A stretch of 64,000 bases of DNA from Caprimulgus europaeus. Taxonomy: Eukaryota; Chordata; Aves; Caprimulgiformes; Caprimulgidae. The notes beneath the pieces are model-generated. The model did not search any database. It saw only the letters and a program-made list of their open reading frames with translations, and had not been told where the DNA came from. A program made the position numbers and the translations under genes. Below are positions 51,601 to 62,010 of the stretch, in pieces (positions within the stretch are counted from its first letter, which is position 1; the number at the start of each line of letters is the position of its first letter). The DNA lies in NCBI GenBank assembly GCA_907165065.1, contig OU015528.1:32324515-32388514 (forward strand), given 5' to 3'.

Positions 51601-54600
51601 GCATTAAGTGGTTCAGAAACAGACTGTATTCTTCCAGAAAGGATGTGTTTTAGGTCAAAGGATAAGCATGTTATTATAAAGACTGCTGAATAGTGATTAA
51701 AAACATTGGGAAATTGTTTATTCAATGAAGCAGAAGGCTGTGCTGAATTCCCTGTTGCTGGTGAGACAGCAACAGGTCGAGTCATCATAGTGTAATCTGA
51801 TTGATCTCCTTCCCCTAAAGCCTAAGCACCAACCAGGGCCACGGCATGACACTGTCCCAGGCTCCCATAGTCAGGGCTGCATTGAACGACAGGCTCTCAC
51901 AGTGGGGTGGGGAAAGCAATACCATTTCCAGGCTGTTTTGCCATCCTGAGAGGTTTGCTCTCTAGGAAAGCCCTGGCTGAAACAACGTGATTCCCTCTGC
52001 AAAGCCACACAAGCTGTTGTTCAGAATAGGGGACTTCCCCTCCTCAGGGTGCAACCTAGCCCTAAATAACGTCATATTCCATGAACTTTACCTCCCCTTG
52101 TCTCCTTTTTCTTAAACGCTTCAATTCCATGAGCTTCATTTGGGGAGGTGCTGGTGACTGGAATAAAGTTTTTCAGTTTACCACTTTTTCTCATCCCATT
52201 GTGTTTAGGAAGAAGCTGAGGGTTCTGCACAAAAGACCGCAGTTACATTTCAGTCAGCTGCCAACACGTGAAATGTTTTGGATGCCTTCTGTTGGTGATT
52301 TACAATGCAGTAAATGAAATAAAAATAAAGAAGGAACCATCATGAATGCCCATTCCACATCTCTCTCTGTCTGTCTCTCACACTTTATTGGTATAATTAT
52401 AACTTGTCTCTTCATGTTCCCTTAGCAACAGCTGAGGAGGTGGCTGTCTGCCTGTCCACACCACTGCCTTGCGTGGAGGGTGTGGTGAGTGGTGCTGCTG
52501 TGCCCCCTGCCCCATGGTGGGATGCTGCTGGGAGGGGAGCTCCTGCAGAAAGACCCACAGCCATAAGTACTTGGAGACGTTGTTTTGAAGTACCAGATGG
52601 GATTCAGGCAAGTTTTTCAAACAATATACTGAAATTCTCTCTGTGATTTTATTTGAGTTTTATAAGAAACATGCAGGAAATGTTTCCAGGTCTTGCACAC
52701 TTTATTGTATTACTGTGTTCCTGATCTGAACAATTTGTTTTTAAAACCTGCCACCACTAGCACAAGGACCTGGCTAGGTCATCTGGAGAAGGGACAGCAG
52801 TTCTCTACACTTCCTTCCAACAGAAGGCAGCAGCTGGGCTCACTTTTTGGCCCACTTCAGATACCAAAATGCAGCAATGTCACTTCCACTTCCTCCCTGG
52901 TGAGTGGTGATCTGAGACGGTGGCTGCTTGCTTCTGCAGCATTCCTGCCTGATGAGGCTCCTGCCAGAGGGCTGTCTGGACCCAGCAGCAAATCTGTCCC
53001 CCAGGGATCACAGAGGTGTCTCATTGCCTTTGTCGGATCACCAAAAATAGTTTTCTACATCTCATCACACAGGAGTGTATTAGAAACCTCAATGGCAGAG
53101 TCCACCTGCATTTCTAAAAGGCCCCAGAAGTTCTGGCAGAGCATGACCTAGATCGGTGTTTTATGCTCTTTACTACTGACAGTCAGGAAAATGGTGAAGT
53201 AATAAACAAGCTGATTCAATGCCATCTGTGCTGTTCAAGCTAAAGGGAGACAGGAAAGGGCTAGCAGATCGGGCAGACACCAGCCATTTTATCAACTTCC
53301 CAGGCCCCTCACCTGTGTGTCCCTCTCTATCTGTTGTTACCTTAGGGGCAGGAGTTTGGTCACCACACCTGTGCTGTAATAGCCGCATCCATTCTGAGAT
53401 GTGTCGGTCAGGGAAAAAGCTGTTAGGCTCAGGAATAGAAAGCAGATGTGAAACATTACACCCCATAGCCTTATACCCTGCACAATCCATAGGTGACATC
53501 TGCCTGTGCCCTCAGGACAGGAGGGGAGGAGCCACCTGGGACTCATACACAGCTCTGTTGGGCTGGTCTGTGCACCCGGTATGGCCGTGGTCCATATTGT
53601 CTGCAGCCCGCCATGGTAGCTGACGGGAGAGGAAGAGAAGCTGGGACCTGCAGGACCCGTCATCCTCTACCACCCTGGATGCTCCTGGCACATGGGGTGA
53701 AAGGAAATTCCCAGCTGGTTGGCTAAAGCCAAAACCTGGCTCCTCCGCACCTCCACCAGACTGGGCTGAGGCTTGGCCACTCTCCAGTCAGTATCCCCTT
53801 GGCTAAAGCTCCTGTATTTACTATGTCTCTGGTTGCAGAACAAAGCTTCTTGTTCAGCAAAGAAGCACGATCAAAATAAATGCCCAGATGTTCTCAGAAA
53901 ACCGTAGCTCAAGGGAAATGCATTGTCAGACCCTTTCTGTTAAGTTTAGCAAGATAAAGCCACTTGCATTGGAGAAAGCCTTGTCAAATCGAATCAAACC
54001 TATTCTGCTCTAAGCAGTTCTGTATGGAGAGGAATCATCCCAGTTTAAACTGGAACAATTGCATATGCTGCCTGAGACACACATCATGTTTCCCTCTCAG
54101 ATTTTAAATCACCCATAAAGCCAAAGCAAGCTGCAGTCATCTGCTCTGTAATTCCATGCAACTGTGGGCTTGGGCTTTAGTTCTGCATGTGCAAGGGCTT
54201 ATTAGAGATGCAAGAGTTTGGGACATGCACAGCTGAAGGGAGAAGACGAGGCTTCAAATAAACAGATCTCCAAGTAAATGGGTTACCTTAGAAAGGTGCT
54301 TTGTCTTAGAAATGCCCAATGGTCCTTGTTTTTGCAGGACTGAGCCCTGGTCCTGCTTTCCCATAGCATGGCGGCATGTAGGTGAGTAGTGGGGCATGCC
54401 TCTTCTGTCTGGTGTATGTCTCCAGGTACCCAAAATAAGAAAGTCTCTTGTTCTTGAACAGGTAATACAGTTATGTGACTGTAGGAGGCTGGAGGAAGCC
54501 TTTACAAACTTCTCCCATTGGCAAAGTCACCTGAATAGAAAATTAAGTTATTTTATAATGTGGGGTGTGCTGTGGTGCTACTCCAGCCACAGCTCTTCTC

Positions 54601-56507
54601 CAAGTCTGCTCAATGTCATTATTGCCAGCTAAAGCCCACATCCAAGCACAGGGAGGGAGTAGCCTTCACTTGCAGACCTGGGTGGAAAGGAAGGAGAAAG
54701 TTCAGGCAAACCTTTTGTTACTGTTATACTCACTGGGGAGAAATTTAGAAGACACATATTCTGTTCAGCTTTGCAAGTATGAACAAGCAAGCTGTAAGTA
54801 CAGACCCTGAAAAACATGACAGGACAGGGCTCAGAGGCTTCTCAGACCCTGGAGAAGCACAAGGTGGTTGCTTTCCAGGAAGGCAAGATGCACACAAGGA
54901 AGATTATTCTGTTTGACTACTTCCTTCATTTCCTGGATGGTTTGGAAATAAGTTTCTCCTGATGCCAAAGGCTTGTGGGCAGAACCAGACTCCTGCCTGA
55001 GGGTCCACCAAAGTCACACTGGGGGCAAATACAGACCCAAAATAGACCTGCTCTGGCTATCTATTGACTGTGAACAGAAACAGTACAAAAACTATTAAAA
55101 AAATGTGTACCACCTGATGCAACTTGGCTCTTTCCCTCTGTCTTGAGTGACAGCTGTAGAGAAGTCTTTGGAGAGGCACAGTTTGCCTTTCCCATTTCCA
55201 GAAACAGAACCTGCCTTGGCTGACCCCAGCTGAGGGCTGCACTGATTTACATCCTGAATGCTTCATCCAAAATACTTGTTTGGCCTCAGATAGAGCATAA
55301 AAAGATAAAGGATTAGTTTTGATAAGCTGTGGATCCAAGCTGCTTCTTTCTGCTTCAACTCTTCCAAGAGACACATCAAGCGTGTCCATCAATCTTCCTG
55401 CCTTCTCACCACCAGCTCTTCAGGCTCAATGCCAGTCGATGTTACTAGTGCTGAGCAACTAGATCCCATACAGTTACACTGAATGACACAAACACCATGG
55501 AGCTTGCTACCTTTGGGAGAACCTCCCCGTTCCCCAGGGAGGCTCAGAGACCTGATGAGAGGTGTCGTGAGTTTTCACTGGCCAGCTGCACTGACAGAAG
55601 GCCCAGTTTGCAGTGCTTAGAACTGGAAGTGGGTGGAAATCAAGTTATCTCCTAGAGACCTGAACCATCTGCCTCCTTTATGTTAAGCAGCCTCACACTC
55701 CACTCTGACAAGGGCCCTAGGGCACTCCAGTCCTCATCTCTTTCTAGGCTGTGTCAGCATTTGTGCAAACTGTTTGTCTACATTGTGGGAGATGATAAAA
55801 CATTTCCTGGGTTCAGCCATAAGTATTCCCTCTTCCCACCCTCAGATCTTCTGATATACTGGCACCACAGACTTAGAAAGTATTTGAAAATGCCTTTTTA
55901 GTTGCTCTAGGTGCTAACAGAATCTACTTCAGGGACTTAATTTCAGAGTAGTGTAAAATCCTATCAGACCTCCCAACCCCAAAGTGATTTAAATGGGTAA
56001 ACTGTAGCGAAAAGTAGATATTTCCCTACCTGCAGAATTGTGGTCCTCCAATTTAAACCTCATATTGGCTCAAGAAGTGGCTGACTGCTTAGGCTGGAAG
56101 GTATTTTAGGAAAAGGATCACCCTAGCCAAGCTGATTTTTAAACTAATTTCTAAGCATCCACAAACCACCAGTCCTGGCTATAACCTCTGGTTTTAATGG
56201 ACTTTGTTCTTTTCAGCTGTTACGTTTTTAATGCACATTTAGCCAAAGTCACTGACCTGGCTTATGCTGAATAAACTGTCTCAATGGGATTTTATGCAGC
56301 ATCAAACAGACCTAATTTGACTAAATAAAGCACTTGATGGCCCATAGTTATTTATGTTAGCAGTGCCTGAACCAACAGCTATTCTCAATATGGTAAGTAC
56401 TGAAGTACCCTGGCCTATCTTGTATTGTAGGTCTAAATTATAGGCCACAGAAGGAGACAGGAGAAAACCTAAGAGTGTGACATTCTTCAGCATGAGGAGT
56501 CCTTAAT
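45601..56507. other. Intergenic DNA, no gene seen
   Basis: No exon, RNA gene or confident transposon was found. Short CT repeats occur near 46949-46961 and 52363-52380. The region from about 53200 to 53790 is GC-richer with overlapping open frames on both strands and no recognisable product. The 152-codon frame at 52693-53151 has no identifiable domain. Confidence 0.55.
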
Positions 56508-56572
56508 AAACCTGGAGGTCTTTAATTTAGTCCTTTCCCACCCAAACCATTCTACAATTCTATGATTCTATG
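56508..56572 (+). mobile_element. CR1 LINE 3' tail
   Basis: A short fragment ends in the CR1 3' UTR pattern (TCCCACCCAAACCATTCTAC) and two or three ATTCTATG-type octamers near 56553-56572. The rest of the element is absent or too diverged to recognise. The octamer differs from the ATTCTGTG of the 31-kb copy, suggesting a different CR1 subfamily. Confidence 0.8.
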
Positions 56573-57346
56573 ACCTGAAATAGTCTCCTTTGACCTCTGC
56601 CAATACAGGTATCAGAGCTCATGATTGTGAATGGCTGACATTCACATGAAAAGGCCAGCTCTCTGAGCTCTTAAGTCTCTGAGATGGATAAAAAATGACC
56701 AGTTATATTAGTCACTTTAAAGTAAAAGCTCTACTTTCTACCTTTGTGCATTGTTTATACAAAAGGATCTATGTATTAATACTAAAGATATTGGATTTGT
56801 TGTCGGTTTTGCCTCTTCTCAGCATCTTCTTTGCCTCTCTGTGTACTGACTCCTCCTACCTTGAGAGCACTAATTCATGCAGTGCATGCTTAAGCAAAGG
56901 AAAACAAAGGTAGACTCATTTTTCCTGGCTGACTGTTGCTTTCTTTTGTTTAGATATTTGCATTTCAAAGATGGGCTGGAATCATATGCATGTCAAAAAA
57001 GGTAGTGGTAGCCATATAGAAAAACTAAGCCTTAAAATTACATGGATATTCTTAAAACTAGAGAGGAAGTGTCACCTTGCTAGATTTCACAGTCTTCTAC
57101 AAGGCATACGAGCACTTTTAAAAAGTCATCATAATTTTTTTTCTTCCTATTTTAGCCACCCCTCTCAGAAACAGCCAGATTCTTCTCATCAGAGCTTACA
57201 AAACAAGTGGCTGTGTAGTTTGAGACACTGAACCCATATGTGAAACTTCAGCTCAAAACTCAGGCAAGGTTCATAAACCAGTAAGAGCACATGATCCAAT
57301 GCTACAGTAATGACTTTTCAAGGGCAGAGACTGGTGAAATGGTTAA
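56573..57346. other. Intergenic DNA between CR1 tail and solo LTR
   Basis: This is AT-rich sequence with no supported gene or regulatory structure. Confidence 0.5.
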
Positions 57347-57351
57347 GATTT

Positions 57352-57944
57352 TGTGATGGTTTAATCCCAGATGGCAACTGAACACCACACAGCCACTTGC
57401 TCACTCCCAATCCCCACGGGGTGGGGGAGAGAATTAGGAGGGTAAAAGTGAGAAAACTTGTGGGTTGAGATAAAGACAGTTTAATAGGTAAAGCAAAAAC
57501 CACACATACAAGCAAAGCAAAACAAGGGTTTCATTCACTACTTTCCATTGGCAGGCAGGTGTTGGCCATCTCCAGGAAAGCAGGGCTCTGTCATGCGCAA
57601 TGGTTACTTGGGAAGACAACGCCATCATTCTGAATATCTCCCCTCCCTTTTCTTCCTCCAGCTTTATATGCCAAGCATGATGTTATATGGTGTGGAATAT
57701 CCCTTCGGTCAGTCGGTGTCAGCTGTCCCAGCTGTGTCGCCTTCCAACTTCTTGTGCACCCCCAGCCTCCTCACTACTGGAGTGGTGTGAAAAGCAGAAA
57801 AGGCCTTGATGTTGTGTAAGCACCATTCAGCAACAACGAAAACATCTCTTCATTATCAACACTGTTTCCAGCACAAATCAAAAACATAGTCCCATACTAG
57901 CTACTATGAAGAAAATTAACTCTATCCCAGCCAAAACCAGCACA
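57352..57944 (-). mobile_element. Solo LTR of an avian endogenous retrovirus
   Basis: This 593-bp unit starts TG and ends CA, and is flanked by a perfect 5-bp target-site duplication GATTT (57347-57351 and 57945-57949). On the minus strand it begins TGTGCTGGTTTTGGCTGGGA and ends GGGATTAAACCATCACA, a pattern I recall from abundant avian LTRs. In that orientation there is a CATATAAA TATA box at 57663-57670 and an ATTAAA poly(A) signal at 57480-57485, in proper promoter-then-polyadenylation order. No gag, pol or env sequence and no second LTR flank it, so it is a recombined solo LTR. A 5-bp duplication fits class III (ERVL-like) best; the exact family is not established. Confidence 0.93.
57663..57670 (-). 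promoter_or_regulatory. TATA box of the solo LTR
   Basis: CATATAAA on the minus strand lies inside the LTR, about 180 bp upstream (in minus orientation) of the ATTAAA at 57480-57485. A transcript would start near 57635 and run leftwards, towards DYRK2 and antisense to it. Activity is unknown. Confidence 0.5.
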
Positions 57945-57949
57945 GATTT

Positions 57950-60900
57950 CAAAATATAAATGGCTGGAGACTGTCGACATGAGGGGAATTGATGGAGGGC
58001 AGATACCCTGGCCAACTTCCATCATTTTGCCTTTTGTGATTCAAGAACGCCTCCGTTTTTCTAAAATGATGGCAAAATTAATATTCTGCTGATAGACAGA
58101 ATATCCCTACAGTCAAGTCTAAATAATCTGCACTGCACATAGCTGTTTGTATTGGTGCAGCAACAATACTTTTGTGTATACTTCCTTGTGTTATACCTGC
58201 TTACTAGCAATGGTATGCTGTAATTTGCCATCCTGGGAATCTTAATTCCAGAAGAAAAGTCATTAAGTTTAGCTCATGTTTTTCCCAGTGTATGTACACA
58301 CATGCACACACACATACACAAATACAATGTTCAGCTGCCACAGCTGTGTGCCTGAGTTCGTACACACAACACTTGACAACTCTTTTGAGAGCATTTCTAA
58401 TAAAGGATTCAATAACCATTAAGCTCAGGAATAAGATCAACTAGTATTTCTGAGCTGCTCTTTAACTTCTCACCCTGTAATTCATCTTGTCATTTTTAAA
58501 ATGACCATAGTGTGTGCCTGTCTTGCTAAGGTTATACAGGATTTCTCATGGATACCAGTGTACAAGCAGCTCTTTGTCCAGGTCAATGTGAATTTCTTCA
58601 GAGCAGCTATGGAATCCTCATGTACCCAGCAAGGGCTGATGCACTGTGGCTAATGGATTTCTCCCTAACAAATTGGTAGCTTTTAAATTCAGGCTGCATG
58701 TGATGAAAGTCATGGCTTGTCCTGTCTTTGAGCTCAATTCCCTTTTCAGCCTACTTTCTCAGTCCATACTTGTGAGAGATCAATTTCCCTGCTGTCTTCT
58801 GGCAGATTAGAACTCTGTGATTAATATGTAAATTATTTTTGTTCTTTTTATTAGCTTTATATGAATTATGTTTAACCTATTGGTGTTCTCCATATTTCCA
58901 AACATGTCATATTCATTCATTTCAAGGATGCAGGGTATTTGCTGACAGCATAATCAAATCCATACCACTATGTAATAAGAGTAAGTGAAGGGAAAGATGT
59001 GATTATGTGACTGGGGTAAGCTATCACGGCTTCAGTCTCGTAGAAATGTTCTGCTAGATTTGGCAATGCAATGCAAGGTTTCCTTTGCATTTCCCAAGCA
59101 ACCCTTTTCCACTGTTGTCACTGCAGCTGTTTCATGGATGGTTCTAGTTATTCCATTATTTATTTTGTAATGTCTTCCCCAACAGTCAAGGCAGCCTAGG
59201 GAGACAAACACAAGTCTGAATTTCTAGGGGAAGACATAAAATAGACACTGGCAATGTGTTTCTTCTCCACTGCTCCCCTCACCACCTCCCCTGTCTTTCA
59301 TTTCAGCTAATCCTCTCTCAGCCCAAATCATTAGTTAGCAGAAAACGGTCAAGCAGCACATGCTGTGTCCCTGTGATGAGTCCATGCCTGAGCTCCCTGC
59401 CCAGCAGCCACCCAGAATGCAGGAATGACCATTATGCTTCAGACCAAAGGGGCTCCTACCCCTAACTGGAGATTTTCATGGCAGCAGATCCTGACAGAGA
59501 GAAATAACCACATTCAGTGTAGGCATTCCCATCTGAGTTAGTCATTTAGGTTCCCTCTGGAGAAAAAAGTTCACGCATATGAATTATGTTTGATTCACCT
59601 ACCCTAAAGCAAATGCTTAAAATAGGGCTAATGAATTGCTCACTAAAATGTGCCTATTTCCCTCAATGGAGCATGAAGGGAGCTGGGGTGAGTAGGTCAG
59701 CTGCTGACATCTTCATTATCATTATCTGAAGTTAGGCAGCATAATTGCCACTCACACAACAGTTTAAGACAAACCCTTCGGTTTTCTTAGGGCTTGATCA
59801 TGGGGAAGGAAATAAAGGAAAGAAAACCAAACCAATATTTGAGTAAAACCAGTAAATGTATGAAAAAATTGGAATTAACATCTTTGTCATGACTGTGCTG
59901 ATTATTCTACCTACACTCTCTGCAATACTGTGTCTTTCTTAAGCATTTAAGGTGTAGGTTTTGGAGGCATGGATTGCATTCTGCTGTGTGTATACATTGA
60001 CAGAGCCAACAGAGGTTCATTTTTATTGGTCTTCTTTTAGGGCTCATGAAATATGTATATTTTATTCCAGCAAGTTACTCTACAGAGAGGGTTGTTATCC
60101 AATAAACAAACAGCCTGGAAAAAATAAGGTTTTACAATGATGTTTATTTGCTGAAGCTATTTTTAGGCATTCTGGTCTATGCATTGAGAATTTATAATGG
60201 CCCATCTCTGTTTAAGACACTTGTCTTCATGATGCCAGGCAGGAGAGATAATTCAAGCCTGGAGTCTGGTCTCTATTAATTGAATTAAAAATAATAAGCT
60301 AAAATATTGTGTTTTCTACCAGCTCTCCCTGAAGCATCAATCCACATATGCATAGCTGTCTAGGTGGTGAAGTTCAAGAAATACATTTTTAAAACCCCAC
60401 AGTATTAAAAAAAAAGAAGGAAAATAAAAAAACCCACAACTTTTTTAAAAAATTCAAATTCAGTTTTTTTAAAACACACTTTCATGAGATAATACATGTG
60501 ATGGGATATTCAGGGTAATTTAGTTTTAGAAGGGGAATTCTCAATTGGCACCTCTGTGTTACTGGCCTAAGTAGGAAAGAGAAGAATGCCGCTGCAACCA
60601 GTAAGTAGGAGGTGGTATAGGACTTACATGGGAATGCTTCTTCTAATTCTTGTTTTAGCACTGAGACAAGTCTTCCATGAGAACAAAGGGCAAAAACTAT
60701 GAATGAAGGATAATTCTAGGTTGTTCCTTCTTTATCTCTTTATCTCATACACAGGAGAACAGGACAAACTCAAAACCACAGGTTGCTGTGAGAGCCACTG
60801 CAAGACTCAACCGACCATACTATCACAACTAGTATAAAAAATAGGAAGTTAATAAATTATTTTCCTTGTATTAAAAGTAATACTGTATTTTTAAGCTCCT

Positions 60901-61871
60901 GTCAATTATTTTTTTTTTAGCTTAATCTTGGAATATGAAAGGTATATTTCAGTTTCCCGGTTCTGGCAAAGATCTGGGAAATTAATGATGAAAATCAAAG
61001 AGAACAAGTATGACTCGGAAGACATGGTCTCTTTAGCTTTCCTGTAGAAGTGCTTTGCAGCAGCCACCTCTGAGGTGTGTTTGACATGGTGTGTAAGATA
61101 TAGCAGTTTTGCTTTAATTCCACAAAGTAGATATAGGGGAAAATACTTGGCTACAGCATATTGTAGGCCAATCAATAAAAAGAAAGTCAGTGCTTGGAAT
61201 GTGTTATGAGAAGATGGTCCTACGGCCAAGGATTTTTGTTTTAACTTGCTCCAAGACAGCAAAGTATTTTCTCTTACATCTAGTTTCCTGAATTAATGAT
61301 CACCAGAGGTTTTTGAAGGAGTATGAGTCAGTGGTTTCACTTGAGGGCACCAGACATATTCAATGTAGAAATGAAGGGAAACTGTCTTTTTAATATGCTT
61401 TGGAGATAAATATAAACTAAAAGGAAAATTCATGCTCATCCAGCCATCAGCTTCAAAAAGAAATATAAACAAGAAATGTCAGTCTTTACACTCTTCAATT
61501 TTATTTTGAATCTTTAATATTAGGATGTGCATCACAGTTATGTCTATACAGGCACACATACATAAATAAACAAATAATAAAATATTAACTTCATGTATAT
61601 ATATGTACATGTGTGTGTGAGAATTGAGAGTCTCTATAAACTGCATTGATCACTTTTGACATCCTAACTTATAAATAATCCTCACTGAGTCTACCAAGAT
61701 TCCACCTAAAGCATTTGGTGCGTTTCCTTTGAATCAGCATGAATGTGTAAAGAGGTGTGGAAATCTAAATGAGTAAATCATCACTTGCCAGTAAATGACG
61801 ACTCTCTTGTGATCTATGACAACTGGATGAAACTAATGTAAGACCAAAGAACCATTAATTCAGATGGAAAT
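57950..61871. other. Intergenic DNA, no gene seen
   Basis: This is AT-rich sequence. A (CA)-rich simple stretch lies at about 58295-58320 and an AT/CA-rich one at about 61550-61620. The segments 59560-59790 and 59990-60330 are rich in TAAT/ATTA cores and look like possible conserved non-coding sequence. The 118-codon minus-strand frame at 60906-61262 has no recognisable family. Confidence 0.5.
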
Positions 61872-62010
61872 AAAAAAGAAAAAAGAAAAAAGAAGGAGAA
61901 GAAGAAGAAGAAGGAGAAGAAGAAGAAGAAGAAGAAGAAGAAGAAGAAGAAGAAGAAGAAGAAGAAGAAGAAGAAGAAGAAGAAGAAGAAGAAGAAGAAG
62001 AAGAAGAAAA
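61872..62010 (+). repeat. (GAA)n trinucleotide repeat, 39 triplets, with A-rich leader
   Basis: From 61892 to 62008 there are 39 consecutive GAA-frame triplets, interrupted only by GGA at 61895-61897 and 61913-61915. The last 31 (61916-62008) are perfect. An A-rich leader with scattered G (61872-61891) precedes it and may be the seed. The pure polypurine strand gives artificial poly-Arg and poly-Phe open frames that are not genes. Long uninterrupted GAA tracts are known to form triplex DNA and to be length-unstable. Confidence 0.98.

Noticed and set aside
52029..52040. GGGGACTTCCCC, an NF-kB consensus match
   Set aside because: Several matches to this loose consensus are expected by chance in 64 kb, and nothing around it suggests an enhancer.
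52693..53151. 152-codon + strand open frame, among the longest non-CR1 frames in the desert
   Set aside because: The translation has no recognisable motif; its length is within chance for a GC-richer segment.
58858..59593. Shared 15-mer ATATGAATTATGTTT about 720 bp apart
   Set aside because: One or two such matches are expected by chance in 64 kb of AT-rich DNA, and the flanks do not align.
60906..61262. 118-codon minus-strand open frame with hydrophobic segments
   Set aside because: The hydrophobicity follows from AT-rich codons; no family, signal or neighbour supports a gene.
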